A DNA stretch of 64,000 nucleotides from Cepaea nemoralis (GCA_014155875.1 JACEFZ010017823.1:392501-456500); one strand, 5' to 3'; shown: positions 25,257 to 37,445, counted from the first letter of the stretch. Notes: generated by a model not told the origin, from the letters alone. A program made the numbers and translations.

Positions 25257-25470
25257 AATTAAGGCTTAGTGGGGGATATAAATTTGCCTGCCGGTCCAGT
25301 GGTCATGAGGAGTCTTGGGCTTCCAGGCTGACCCAGCTTAAAATGGGTATCAAGAAATGTCTAGGGAAGTGAAGGCGACTGGTGTGATACTGACCACGTC
25401 ATCCACAGGGAGCTGATTGGTCTACAAAAATGGCTCTAGCACCATACGCCCAGTATGCTTTAAGGCATGT
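25257..25470 (+). mobile_element. SINE family D copy
   Basis: CAGGCTGACCCAGCTTAAAA, GGGAAGTGAAGGCGACTGG, CACGTCATCCACAGGGAGCT and the ending GCTTTAAGGCATGTA match 21663-21910. The MITE at 25472 starts directly after its end. Confidence 0.72.
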
Positions 25471-25471
25471 A

Positions 25472-25623
25472 TAGGGTGTATGTGTAATGACTGCAGTGTT
25501 TGAAAATATTGCCGGTCCAAGTTTTGTATTCATCCTCTGTTAAGTGCATGCAACATGATAGGTAAATACAAAACTTAGACCGGCAATATTTTCAAACACT
25601 GCAGTCATTAAAAATACACCCTA
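25472..25623. mobile_element. Foldback MITE, copy 2
   Basis: Arms TAGGGTGTATGTGTAATGAC and CTGCAGTGTTTGAAAATATT pair with the right arm (AATATTTTCAAACACTGCAG, TCATTAAAAATACACCCTA). TA lies at both ends (25470-25471, 25624-25625). It is the most symmetrical of the three copies and joins the end of a SINE. Confidence 0.92.
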
Positions 25624-25744
25624 TAGAAAGGTGCTTGACTTGGTTTGAGCTCTGTTGAAGTGGGTTATTTAATTGTGCTGACATTTCTCAGGTCATTTTT
25701 AAAATATCAGAACCTCATCTATTCTGTCTGTTGTAGTTGTTTAC

Positions 25745-27145
25745 AGAATGGTACTTCTTAGATCTTTGACAGTTAGACATGTTCATAGAATGATGTAGAT
25801 TTATGTTTATCTTAGAATGCTGAGAACAGAAATGTTCACAGAATGGTGTAGATTTATGTTTATCTTAGAATGCTGAGAACAGAAATGTTCACAGAATGGT
25901 GTAGATTTATGTTTATCTTAGAATGCTGAGAACAGAAATGTTCACAGAATGGTGTAGATTTATGTTTATCTTAGAATGCTGAGAACAGAAATGTTCACAG
26001 AATGGTGTAGATTTATGTTTATCTTAGAATGCTGAGAACAGAAATGTTCACAGAATGATGTAGATTTATGTTTATCTTAGAATGCTGAGAACAGAAATGT
26101 TCACAGAATGGTGTAGATTTATGTTTATCTTAGAATGCTGAGAACAGAAATGTTCACAGAATGGTGTAGATTTATGTTTATCTTAGAATGCTGAGAACAG
26201 AAATGTTCACAGAATGGTGTAGATTTATGTTTATCTTAGAATGCTGAGAACAGAAATGTTCACAGAATGGTGTAGATTTATGTTTATCTTAGAATGCTGA
26301 GAACAGAAATGTTCACAGAATGGTGTAGATTTATGTTTATCTTAGAATGCTGAGAACAGAAATGTTCACAGAATGGTGTAGATTTATGTTTATCTTAGAA
26401 TGCTGAGAACAGAAATGTTCACAGAATGGTGTAGATTTATGTTTATCTTAGAATGCTGAGAACAGAAATGTTCACAGAATGGTACTTCTTAGATCTTTGA
26501 CAGTTAGACATGTTCATAGAATGATGTAGATTTATGTTTATCTTAGAATGCTGAGAACAGAAATGTTCACAGAATGGTGTAGATTTATGTTTATCTTAGA
26601 ATGCTGAGAACAGAAATGTTCACAGAATGGTGTAGATTTATGTTTATCTTAGAATGCTGAGAACAGAAATGTTCACAGAATGGTGTAGATTTATGTTTAT
26701 CTTAGAATGCTGAGAACAGAAATGTTCACAGAATGGTGTAGATTTATGTTTATCTTAGAATGCTGAGATCAGAAATTTTTACAGAATGGTGTAGATTCAT
26801 GCTTATCTTAGAGTGCTGAGATCAGAAATGTTCACAGAATGGTGTAGATTTATGTTTACCTAAGAATGCTGAGATCAGAAATGTTTACAAATGGTGTAGA
26901 TTTATGTGTTTATCTTAGAATGCTGAGATCAGAAATGCTTACAGAATAGTGAAGATTTATGTTTACTTTAGTATGCTGAGAACAGAATTGTGTAAATTTA
27001 TGTCAACTTGCTGAGATCAGAAATGACTTCAGAATGGTGTAGATTTATGTTATCTTAGAATACTGAGATCAGAATGGTGATGCTGACATCAGAAATGTTC
27101 ACAGAATGCTGTATTCCAAGTTTATCTTAGAATGCTGAGATTTAC
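25745..27145. repeat. 53-bp satellite array
   Basis: About 25 copies of TGTTCACAGAATGGTGTAGA, TTTATGTTTATCTTAGAATG, CTGAGAACAGAAA. Central copies are almost identical; those after 26760 are diverged (GAGATCAG instead of GAGAACAG). A variant block (GGTACTTCTTAGATCTTTGA) at 25750 returns at 26481, so 731 bp was duplicated as a unit. Confidence 0.96.
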
Positions 27146-27920
27146 TTGACTTTGGGTCATCTTTGCTAGCATATTGTTGTCTTGTTTTTTAAGTCTGTCT
27201 CTGTTGCTTTGTAACATGGTAATAGAGCGTATTTTTGTTTGCTTTACTTTTATGAAAATTGTCAGTATTTATAACAAAGTGCCTTCTATCAGATTTTTTT
27301 GGGGGTCTTGAATGTTGTTTTTTCATAATTATTTATTATCTGCAGCCTTCATTTTTGTATAAATGCCTTATATGCTCAAATAATTTCATTATGTTCTTTT
27401 CAAGACACGTTACACGACATTTGTTGTGTGTTATTATTTGTTAATGCATTTTCAAGACTATTATGGCCTCTGTCCAGGCCCATAAGTGTTAGTCTTATTT
27501 TATTTTTGGAATATCAAAACCTGAGAAATAGATATTTTAGAATTAAAACAGTACATACATCTTGTTCCTGTTCAAATTAGGTTGTTTAACTATGTGTCAT
27601 GGGGGAGTAATTTATTTCTCCTTGTAGATTATTCTAAGGGAGATTATTGTTTTTTGTTTTTTTAGTTATCCTTGTTGATTTGATGAGCCTTTTTGTCTCA
27701 TTTCTGTACATAATTTTTTTTAGTCAATAGAAACCACATTTATTGTTTTGTATCTCATCCATTAATTGTGAGTGAGTTGAAGGAGGAGGATGTCATGCAG
27801 AACTAGAAGAAACCACATCACTTGTGTGAAAAGTAAATTATTTTCAACTGTTTTTGTGTGTATCTGTGAGAAAGGTTCTGACCCAAATTGGATTATTCAA
27901 TAAGAATTTATTGGTACTTC
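27146..27920. other. AT-rich spacer
   Basis: No supported gene, tandem array or transposon remnant seen. Confidence 0.5.
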
Positions 27921-27924
27921 TGTA

Positions 27925-28985
27925 CATGAAATAAAGACACTGTTAGATGACACACATTGAAGGAAATATACTGATAGATTACACATTAGACCACAAATTA
28001 AATTGACACTGTTAAATGACGGGCAACAGAAATGTAAAGAAGACACTGATTGATGACATGTTCCATCCATCAATTGCCATGCCGATAAGCAGAGGTGGTT
28101 ATGTTTTGCCATCTCAATTGATCACCAGAGTCGTGGATAAGCTCCGTGTTCCTGTCTCGACCATGCCACGTGGCCAAGCCATCCAGGTATTTACTTCTCG
28201 ATCTTCCCCTTGGTCTCTTCCCTTCGATCTTGCCAGTTGTCACCAAGTTCTCCAATTCATTTCTTCTAATAACATGCCCAAAAAATTTTGATTGTCTACG
28301 TTTAATGTCGCTAATCAGTTTACGATCTTCATTTGTTTCTTGATGACACATTAGACCACAGATAAAGGAAAAGTACACTGTTAAATGGTGGGCAACAGAA
28401 ATGTAAAGAAGACACTGATTGATGACACAATGACCATTAGACCACAAAGACACTGTTAAATGACGGGCAACAAATGTAAAGATGACACTGATTGATGACA
28501 CATTAGACCACAAAGACACTGTTAAATGACGGGCAACAAATGTCAAGATGACACTGATTGAGGACAACACAAACGTACAGAAGACACTGATTGATGACAC
28601 ATTAGACCACAAAGACATTTTAAATGACAGGCGACAAACGTAAAGAAGACACTAATTGATGACATATTAGACCACAAAGACCCTGTTAAATGATGGGCAA
28701 CACAAATGTAAAAAAAAAGACTGATTGATGACACATTAGACCACAAAGACACTGTTAAATGACAGGCAACAAACATAAAGAAGACACTGATTGATGACAC
28801 ATTAGACCATAAAGACACTGTTAAATGACAAGCAACAAACATAAAGAAGACACTGACTGATGATAGATTAGACTACAAAGACACTGTTATATGACGGGCA
28901 ACAGAAACGTAAAGAAGACTGATTGATGACACATTAGACCACAGATAAAGGGGAGAAAACTGTTAAATGACAGGCAAAAGAAAAA
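27925..28985. repeat. About 65-bp tandem repeat, interrupted by a LINE
   Basis: About 14 irregular copies of GACACTGTTAAATGACGGGC, AACAGAAATGTAAAGAAGAC, ACTGATTGATGACACATTAG, ACCACAAA. A LINE tail was inserted at about 28060-28342. The open frames on the - strand (HLTVSLWSNVSSISVFF) come from the repeat. Confidence 0.92.
28060..28342 (-). mobile_element. LINE 3' end inside a minisatellite
   Basis: On the - strand: ETNEDRKLISDIKRRQSKFF, GHVIRRNELENLVTTGKIEG, KRPRGRSRSKYLDGLATWHG, then SGDQLRWQNITTSAYRHG and stop. Clean frame over about 80 codons, hence fairly recent. GATGACA on both sides is a possible target duplication but is also part of the repeat unit. Confidence 0.85.
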
Positions 28986-29039
28986 GAAAGCTGACACAAA
29001 TAGATGATATATTAGTTTCCACATAAGGAAGAAAATTGT

Positions 29040-29235
29040 CAGTAGGCTAGAAATCCAAACCTTTTCTTTCTCAAAGATAGATTCGCTCAGATGCACGAAC
29101 TCCGCAGCACCGGCAAAAATCTTGAGAAAAGAAAAAGGAAACTCCTGGTTTACATCCTGGCATTGAAATTACACGAAAGAGAACATGAAATTATTACGTG
29201 AAATTCGCCATCTCCTACGTGAAAACAGAAACGGT
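29040..29235. repeat. Dispersed repeat fragment
   Basis: CTCAGATGCACGAACTCCGC then GGCAAAAATCTTGA resembles CTCAATGCACGAACTCCGTT at 51243. Its family is not recognised. Confidence 0.4.
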
Positions 29236-29615
29236 TACAAAACAACTGTCCACCGCCATCTTGACTGGAAAACTCTCCTGAATACAATGCAGTCAGTTAC
29301 TCTGCCAACTAGACACATCCAGAATGGTGTGCTGTTAAAATAGCTCTCTTTTCTGTTCTCTAGTGCAGTGGTTATAAAATAATCTTTTGTCTTCCCTTCT
29401 GCGATCAGCATTTGATATGCATAGTGCACAGCATCCATTGTAGTGCGTAGACGTTTGCTTTCTAGCCCAGTGCCACTTAAGCCAACATCTTCTGACTTTG
29501 ACGGTTGAGTTTTCTTTGAATTCTTCCTCTCGTATGCAGATTGCCTTCCCTGGCTTGTGGGCTCTGCCTGCTCACGATCTGTTTTCTTATTGTAAATATA
29601 AACATTTTCTGCCAA
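29235..29615 (-). other. Unassigned 126-codon open frame
   Basis: Starts MAENVYIYNKKTDREQAEPT; the middle is polar (ERKNSKKTQPSKSEDVG), followed by a helix-like TMDAVHYAYQMLIAEGKTKD. Composition is protein-like and not repeat-derived. No splice context or family recognised; a transposon gene remnant is as likely as a host exon. Confidence 0.3.
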
Positions 29616-29804
29616 ATTGTAGTTTACTTTTTAATTCAAGTATGTTTGTATATAAAATATTAACAAGACTAATATTTGTGTAAATATTGGTTTTATTTGC
29701 TGCAAATAATGAACTATGCTATTCACACACAAATTATGTTAATTAAAATCTAGTTGGTTTGGTTGTTCTCTTGTATGTATTAAAGGATTGAGGTTATCTG
29801 TTAG

Positions 29805-30010
29805 GGTATCATCCTTGCACTCCGGATAAGTCCATAGGTGCTCAGACCCTCTTTTCTAAACACACACACACACACAATTATCGTCCAGCGGCTAATAGTG
29901 CCAGGTCTGTGTTGGTTGACGAGGTCCCTCGTTCTCCAGATGTGCCTCTTGTGTGGGAGAAACAGGAGATTCAGTGAGCAAGTTGTGTTTGTTAAAAAAA
30001 AAAACACCTA
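29805..30010 (-). mobile_element. LINE 3' fragment (RNase H family)
   Basis: The - strand reads LVNQHRPGTISRWTI, the counterpart of LINQHRTGIVSRYTL in the element at 21927. TCCATAGGTGCTCAGACCC likewise parallels TCCATAAGTGCTCGGATCCC. A (CA)n run interrupts it. Confidence 0.7.
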
Positions 30011-30084
30011 CGGCAATTTAAAAAATTGCAAAGAGTAGGCTGCAAGGCATTTCTCTGGTAAAATTGATAGCAAAGAAAATCTGG

Positions 30085-31425
30085 TCATAGGAAGATAGAG
30101 CCCATTGCCTAGGGTAAATCTATCGATGGGGAAGATAGAGCCCATTGCCTAGGGTGGAATTTGCCCACGCAAAGATATAGCCCATTGCCTAGGGTGAAAT
30201 CTGGTCCATGGGAAGATATAGCCCATTGCCCACGGTGGGATCTTCACTGGAAGATAGAGCCCCTTGCCTAAGGTGGAATTTGTTCACTGGAAGATAGAGC
30301 ACCTTGCCCAGGGTGGAATCTGTTCACTGGAAGATAGAGCCCTTTGCCTAGGGTGGGATCTGTTCACTGGAAGATAGAGCCCCTTGCCTAGGGTGGGATC
30401 TGTTCACTGGAAGATAGAGCCTATTGCCTAGGGTGGGATCTGTTCACTGGAAGATAGAGCCCCTTGCTCAGGGTGGGATCTGTTCACTGGAAGATAGAGC
30501 CCCTTGCCTAGGGTGGAATCTGCTCACTGGAAGATAGAGCCCCTTGCCTAGGGTGGGATCTGTTCACTGGAAGATCGAGCCTATTGCCTAGGGTGGAATC
30601 TGTTCACTGGAAGGTCGAGCCCCTTGCCTAGGGTGGAATCTGTTCACAATAAGATAGAGCCTATTGCCCAGGGTGGGATCTGTTCACTGGAAGATAGAGC
30701 CTATTGCCCAGGGTGGGATCTGTTCACTGGAAGATAGAGCCCCTTGTCTAGTGTGGAAGATAGAGCCCCTTGCCCAGGGTGGGATCTGTTCACTGGAAGA
30801 GAGCCCCTTGCCCAGGGTGGGATCTGTTCATTGGAAGATAGAGCCTATTGCCTAGGGTGGGATCTGTTCACTGGAAGATAGAGCCTATTGCCTAGGGTGG
30901 GATCTGTTCACTATAAGATAGAGCCTATTACCCAGGATGGGATCTGTTCACTGGAAGATAGAGCCTATTGCCTAGGGTGGGATCCGTTCACTGGAAGATA
31001 GAGCCTATTGCCCAGGGTGGGATCTGTTCACTGGAAGATAGAGCCTATTGCCCAGGGTGGGATCTGTTCACTGGAAGATAGAGCCTATTGCCTAGGGTGG
31101 GATCTGTTCACTGGAAGATAGAGCCCCTTGCCTAGTGTGGAAGATAGAGCCCCTTGCCCAGTGTGGGATCTGTTCACTGGAAGATAGAGCCCCTTGCCCA
31201 GGGTGGGATCTGTTCATTGGAAGATAGAGCCTATTGCCTAGGGTGGGATCTGTTCACTGGAAGATAGAGCCTATTGCCTAGGGTGGGATCTGTTCACTAG
31301 AAGATAGAGCCTATTGCCCAGGGTGGGATCTGTTCACTGGAAGATAGAGCCTATTGCCCAGGGTGGGATCTATTCACTGGAAGATAAGAGCCTATTGCCT
31401 AGGATGGAATCTGTCTGGAGGAAGA
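30085..31425. repeat. 40-bp tandem repeat
   Basis: About 33 copies of GGATCTGTTCACTGGAAGAT, AGAGCCTATTGCCCAGGGTG. Two states alternate: CCTATTGCC and CCCCTTGCC. A shortened unit (AGTGTGGAAGATAGAGCCCC) appears at about 30750 and 31135, so a block of about 385 bp was duplicated. Confidence 0.95.
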
Positions 31426-33340
31426 GAACTTGACATAAATACACACTGGCGTCGGACACTGGCCTGTGAGGTGCACAACTAGGTGGTGTGCTTTCCCTTT
31501 GAAAGAAGATCGGTGTCGAGGAAGAAGTTAGTGGATGTGGTCAGCCCTCTTGTTGTCTACCAGGCTAGTGTCGGCCAAGAATGTTAGGAGAGGTTCTGAT
31601 TTGTTTGATATATGACCCTGGCACATTGGCACCTTTGTATCCCACAAGTCAATAACATATTCATCATATTTTTCACTAGTGTTATGTCTTAATGTAAACA
31701 TATGTTATACGAGGGACTTCAAATGAAAACCTTAAATGTTTCTTTTTATTGTGTGCGTGACAGGAACTCACCTGACCAAGTGTGCCAGGTTTACAGATAG
31801 TTAGAACTTCAGGGCTAGTGTATTTTCTGTTTATCCATTTTATGGCCTGAAGATTTTCAACATATTTCTTAATAATTGCCTTTATTGTCATTTTGTAACA
31901 ATTTAATTTCTACCTCAGATGAATAGAAGACAGTGAAAGAGCATGGTATATTATGTTGTTTTGTTTTATTATTATTTTTTGTTGTTGACAGTTAAGTATA
32001 CATTTGAAGCATTTGCAATGAATGCAGACAATTTGTACACAATTACTGATGATGATTTTTTAATTTAGGATGTATTTTTTGTTTATTGAATGTGTGAATA
32101 TATTCTGCACAATGTTTTCCTCCCAAAAATGTATTTATGACTATTTCCACTTGTGCTTTGCAGTGGTACTTTAGGCATTTATGTATATACTCGATGTGTC
32201 TTAGGTTGTTATTTCTGCAGCTAAGAATCTAGGTTATTTGACTGTCTTTGCCTGGAAACTCGTGTCATGATATTACTATTTTAACTCATTATTTGCTTGA
32301 TTAAAAAATGTAATGTGGCAGATTTACTTTATTTTCTCATTGTTCAGCCAGAGGTGCTCCTTATAATGTTAGCTACATTGTGTCAGATTGTCAACGCATC
32401 TTTTCTTGGTTATTTGAAAAACATTTATGAGATAGAACTAATTATGCTGTGACAGATTTGCTTGATTTTCTCATTGTATTTGGAAAACATGGATAAAATA
32501 AGGCTTATTGTTGAATTCTTTTCCTAACTGCCTAAGGTTTGGAGCTGAAGTGGTTGTTTATATCTCACTCTTAGCATGCACCACTTCACGTGGCTCCAGC
32601 AGTTGAAAACTCTACAAGTTCAAATAAAATAAAATGCATGGCTTGTATTCCATTCCAGTATTTCTACAAGTCTATCAGCTTTTAAGCTGTGTGTTCACAA
32701 ATGGTGGAATTTTCAGTTATACATCAATCTGACGTAACGAGCTTGAAATAATAATTTTACAGTGATGACTCAAAATGTAGTCCCAATAATGATCAGTAGA
32801 AATACAGTATCTGACCATATGCACTAAAGGTCCTTGAGTAGTTTGCACAGGGCAAATGATGTTTTGCATAGGGTCATCAGTATTTATAACAGTCGAACTA
32901 ATACATTTTCTGGTTTGTTTTGCTCCATTACAAATACATGTGAGTGAATGCCCTTGTCAGGTTTCTGTGTTAACCTATAAGTTTAGTCCTTGAATGGTGC
33001 TATTAGGCTATTCTGTCCAAAAACTTTATTAAGTGTTTTTTATTTTTTTAAAACCATTTCACCTCACTATAAATCTAGCCTTATGTCTTGCACATAAACT
33101 TAAGAATAATTTGAGTAGGGACTTTTCCTATTTCCACACACTTTTACCCGTCTCCTAAAGTGCATGTGTGCATACATAGACACAAACACACACACACATA
33201 CTAAATGTAGTTGCAGTATACACCTGGATGATCTGTCTTTAGAGGGTTGGTGTTGTATGCTGGCCACCTCACTTACTAAAAGTGTTGCATTTGTATTAGG
33301 TTCAAGGTTCTTCATGGTAAAAGCTTGATGTTATTACACT
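31426..33340. other. Long AT-rich spacer
   Basis: No supported frame, array or element seen. A short (CA)n lies at 33183-33200. Confidence 0.5.
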
Positions 33341-33424
33341 TTCCCCCCCCCCCCCCCCCCCCCCCCCTCTCTCTCTCTCTCGTCTCTCTCTTTTCATGTT
33401 GCCACACTTTCTCCTCTCTCTCTC

Positions 33425-33455
<31 letters not shown>

Positions 33456-33470
33456 ACACACACACAACCA
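33341..33470. repeat. Poly-C, (TC)n and (CA)n simple repeats
   Basis: Two C runs (33343-33367 and 33425-33440), each next to (CT)n, ending in (CA)n. They generate Gly/Arg-rich open frames on the - strand that are not genes. Confidence 0.95.
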
Positions 33471-33899
33471 CCACCAGATCCATCCTTGATTAGTGAATTG
33501 GATGCCAAATGCTCTCTGATAAAGGCAAACAAACAACAAATCCCCATGTGAGTGGTGCACTCTTAAAGAATCCTGTGCCTTTAGGAAACTGCAAACTTCA
33601 GGCTGAAATTAGTTGCTGCTGCCATAGCAGGATTTCAAAATTAGAAACCAGATCCACCACAGCATGTTTACATGTGTGGAGTTGAGAGGATGTGGTGTGG
33701 GTTTAAATGCTGCGTTGACATGTGATAGGTCAACAAGCAGGCAGACATGTTAGTGCCTGACAGGTGGGGGAATGTGTGTGTGGATGGGTGTGGGATGAGA
33801 CTTATTCACATGACCACAAGATGAAGAAGATGGAAGGTCAACCAAAAGGCAGACATGTTAGTCTAACTTTTATCAGACTTATTCTCATGACCAAATAAT

Positions 33900-34200
33900 G
33901 ATGAAGATTGAAGATTTTACCATCATGATGCACCCTCCCAGATCTCGGTGTTCTGCATCAATTCTGTTGCTGATATTTGCCCATACCACCATCTTAGGAC
34001 ATTCAGCATCATTTCTCTGTCTGCCTATGGCAGATCTTTCCAGTTGTCACAATGTTTTATATTGCCTTTTTTACTCATTACTTGAACAATGAACACTCTT
34101 TCGTTGTCTCTTTCTTATGGTGTTGTATAATGTTCTACTTTTATTAGCCTCTTCCAGGCACTTATTCTTAGTTACTCTGGTTGATGGGCTGGCAGAGTAT
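33900..34200 (-). mobile_element. LINE 3' fragment
   Basis: The - strand reads RVTKNKCLEEANKSRTLYNT then IRKRQR, equivalent to RVTNDDCLKQANETRTLYTT in the copy at 18690. It decays afterwards (MVVWANISNRIDAEH for WHGGISAAELI). It ends with a GATGATGAAG-like terminal run at 33898. Confidence 0.7.
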
Positions 34201-34575
34201 GCACCTCTTGGTGGTAGATTACCTATGGACAAGGGAGAGGAGATTGAGCGGCTGTGGAACCAGATTGGACAGAATGATATGGCGGATGATTGGCAGGGGT
34301 TCTGGAAAAATCTCAAAACTGAGAGGAAAGACCAGGAGAACTTTCAGTCAGATAGGGGTGGGAACGATTAGTAGTATGACTCTTCCCTGGCTGTTTAACG
34401 AGGGGACGGAGCATGTAATGGAATGTCCTGAGTGCAGTGATGTCGGTTCTTAGCTCAACTCTACTCTGGCAATCCAAAATATTTGCAACATTTGTGTGAG
34501 AAACTTGCTTCCAAGCTCGTCTTAATTTGTTCACATTTCAAGATTGGCTGTCAGAAGATTTCACTTCATAAAATG
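34180..34575. repeat. Dispersed repeat, also at 37446
   Basis: The complement of 34310-34455 (CACTGCACTCAGGACATTCC, CAGCCAGGGAAGAGTC, TGAAAGTTCTCCTGGTC) matches 37446-37575 read forward. The + strand has frames such as EIERLWNQIGQNDMADDWQG and TEHVMECPEC, which suggest a retroelement coding tail. Identity uncertain. Confidence 0.5.
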
Positions 34576-34729
34576 GATGTCAGAGATTCCTTTTAGAGGA
34601 AGGTTGCAAGGAATGGAGCTGGTCATCACATCTCATAATAACACTGCCTTGTACATGTGATGTCTTCAAAATCCATCTGCAGTTTTTATCATCACTTGTG
34701 ATGATTCATTAACTAGAATCTACAATATA

Positions 34730-34889
34730 TGAGGTGTATTTTTATTGACTGCAGTTTTTGAAAATATTACAGTTCCAAGTTTTGTATGTACCTATTATGT
34801 TGCATTGTGTTGCATGAACTCCACATTAGGTAAATACAACATTTGGAACGGCAGTATTTTTAAAAACTGCCCAGTCATTAAGAACACAC
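34730..34889. mobile_element. Foldback MITE, copy 3 (diverged)
   Basis: GAGGTGTATTTTTATTGACT, GAAAATATTACAGTTCCAAG on the left pair imperfectly with GGAACGGCAGTATTTTTAAA, CCAGTCATTAAGAACACAC on the right. The oldest-looking of the three copies. Confidence 0.8.
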
Positions 34890-34994
34890 TGATTTTGGCT
34901 CCATCTTTTTTCATGGGATGGTGATTGTTCCCATAGTGCACAGATTGTGAATGCATCTATGTTGACCCTACCTTGACCACAACTACTCACACAA

Positions 34995-35400
34995 GCAGCT
35001 GTCAAATAATTTAATCTTTGTACAGCTTCAGCCGTCTGTCAAAAGAAAGCAGCTTTAACTTCAGCTTGTTGACATCTCCATAGACATTGTCCTCAAATGT
35101 ATCAGGTGTAGACCAAAGTAACATTCTCTGTTCTGCATATGTTGAACACTTTTGCTGTAAATGTATTACCGTCATTTTACCAGTTATATTCATGAGTATT
35201 TTGTATATTTTTAGTTTATTGAACAAATGGTATGTCTGCCTGTTGTATCCTGCATGGAGTCTGAAGATTGTTACTTGTTCTCTCTAATAGATTTAGTTAT
35301 ATACATCATCTTTCTGGTGACCTGTATGCTCTGATTCCCTTTTGGTTCTATAAGTGCCTCTTACAAATATAAACTCTTGGCCTCATCACAGGTTATGTGT
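34995..35400. repeat. Dispersed repeat, copy without mariner
   Basis: Colinear with the flanks of the mariner at 8963-10315. At the insertion point it reads GACCAAAGTAACATTCTCTG: a single TA where the other copy has the element between two TAs. Confidence 0.82.
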
Positions 35401-35639
35401 GTATCAGACATATCAAATAACAGTTTAGGTTGAATTATCAACCACAGTAATAACCTGTCATATGTGTGATTGTTATATATATATATATATAATTTGTCCA
35501 TCCTCACCACACACACTTACACCTGATAGATGACCTCTGCTTGGCTTGGGCAGAAGATCTAAAGATATTGAAGATATGATGTTACTTTGATCTTGTTTGA
35601 ACTTTTCTTGGCATTTGAAAGATCTGTGACTTGATGCTC

Positions 35640-35935
35640 CCTGGTTTGTTTTGTGTTGTGTCAAATATTGTTAAAACATCTGATTGTTTCTTCATTGTTG
35701 TGTCAAATATTGTTAGAACATCTGAATGTTTGTTCTTTGATGTGTCAAATATTGTGAGAAAATCACACTGTTTTTTATTTGTTGTGACAAATATTGTTTC
35801 AGCATCTCAGTGTTTGTTCTTTTGTGAGTCAAATATTGTTAGAACATCTCAGTGTTTGTTCTTGTGTGTGTTAAATATTGTTTGAACATCTCAGTGTTTT
35901 TTTTTTCTTTTGTGCATCAAATTCTGCTAAGTCAC
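35640..35935. repeat. About 45-bp tandem repeat
   Basis: Six copies of TGTGTCAAATATTGTTAGAA, CATCTGAATGTTTGTTCTTT with substitutions. Confidence 0.88.
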
Positions 35936-36149
35936 GTTCTCCTGACAAACTTCATTTGTTTACAGCGACACATTTTCACTAAATAAACGTGCAAGTTGAC
36001 TTTATAGTTTTGTTACTCACTACACCACCAATGTGTTCATAGCCTGTAGGATGAAGTTACAGTTCTGTTGCACTATATATTATATTGTAATTTTGATTGC
36101 TGCTGCTGGGGGAGGGAGGGGGGATTATGTTGCTTCTGCTGAGAATGAA

Positions 36150-36304
36150 CCGAGACTGCCCCCGGGTAGGTTAACCCGGTCAACAAATGCCCGCAGAAGT
36201 CGGATGTGTCGGCCTAACGGCGCAAGAACGCAGCTCTGCTGTAAACAGGCACAACGCAATCACATCCGAAAAAAAAACTCCGGATGAACGAAGAAGAAGA
36301 AGAA
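36150..36304 (+). mobile_element. SINE family C with (GAA)n tail
   Basis: GTTAACCCGGTCAACAAATG, CCCGCAGAAGTCGGATGTGT, CGGCCTAACGGCGC, CAGGCACAACGCAATCACAT, CTCCGGATGAACGAAGAAGA. Highly similar to 22885-23030. Confidence 0.8.
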
Positions 36305-36419
36305 CCGAAACTGCAGTCTTGACGTGGAAGTGGCTGGAGACTTTGTAACACTACTATATAATTGTTACTTCACGAGCTGTAACGGGCGACTGAGCACTAA
36401 TGGGTATGGCTGGAGTGTG

Positions 36420-36530
36420 GTGAAATCTAATTGTAACAATAAAATTAAAAATTCAGTCCAGCACTGCTTAAAGTAGTGTGTATGGACTATGCTTGAGTTC
36501 AAAGCAAGTGAGCGCAAAAAATATTAAATG
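36420..36530 (+). mobile_element. SINE family B, 3' part only
   Basis: AAAATTCAGTCCAGCACTGC, AGTAGTGTGTATGGACTATG, CTTGAGTTCAAAGCAAGTGA, GCGCAAAAA equals the tail of the elements at 54338 and 58507. Confidence 0.78.
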
Positions 36531-37099
36531 AGCCATGAGCTGCTTGGTCTTCATTAACTCTGAAAGGATGTGAGACTTTGCCATGTTTATATTGGATGTT
36601 TTTGTCTCTGGAATGCTCGTATATACTGGAGTTTAAAGTTAGTCATGTTCACCATTTTTTTTTTTTAAAAGTATATTTATGTAATACATAGATATAAAGG
36701 AAACAGCTAAAAAGTATAACCTGAGGAAAAACGAAGTAAAAATATATGGCTTTCAAATACTGGTGCCAAATTCTGGCTGGCAATCTTTAATAATTAATGC
36801 ATTCAAAACAATCTTTTCCTGTAGTGAATGTGAATAATAAATAACACAAAAATAGATTGCATATTTTATGTCTGGCATATGTTATTGAATCACATCAGGT
36901 GCATACTGCACAATTTAAATAACTGTATTGTTATATTTCAGCTTGAAGGATTTGTCTCTTTGCTTTACTTTGTGTTGTGTGAACTCTGCAGTAAGCACCT
37001 GATGAGGTGCAGAGAAAGAGCCCATGTGAAAGGTGCTAATTTGCTGTGGTGGATAAAGAAGACATTCAGAGAATGGCATTTAAATGTTTCACCAGAGTT

Positions 37100-37275
37100 A
37101 TTGTTACTGAAGCGGGCGCAGTAGCGGAGTGGCAAGGGAGCTACACTTATAAGATGAATGTAGTTGGGCAAGCATTTGATGCCTACGCTTGTCATTTGCT
37201 AAGTGAGGAAAAGATTAGCCATCCATTCCTCCGTGTATTCAGGCCTACAAAATGTGGATGCTCTGTCACATCAGT
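37100..37275 (+). mobile_element. SINE-like dispersed repeat
   Basis: Begins with AGTAGCGGAGTGGCAAGGGA, A-box-like. It ends GTGAGGAAAAGATTAGCCAT, GTATTCAGGCCTACAAAATG, the same ending as the segment just before the 67-bp array and (reversed) 58800-58960. Confidence 0.55.
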
Positions 37276-37309
37276 CTATAGCAGGTTCTTGCTTGGGGAC
37301 ATTTTGTTA

Positions 37310-37445
37310 GCTGAGTTGTTGAGTTGAGCCGAGTTGTTGTGTTGAGCTGAGTTGTAGAGTTTAGTTGTTACATTGAGTTTAGCTGAGTTGTTGAGTTTAG
37401 TTCAGGTGTTGATTTGTGCTGTGTTGTTGAGTTGAGCTAAGAAAC
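37310..37445. repeat. GAGTTGTTGAGTTGAGCT low-complexity repeat
   Basis: Irregular GAGTTG/GAGCTGA words over about 130 bases. Confidence 0.8.
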
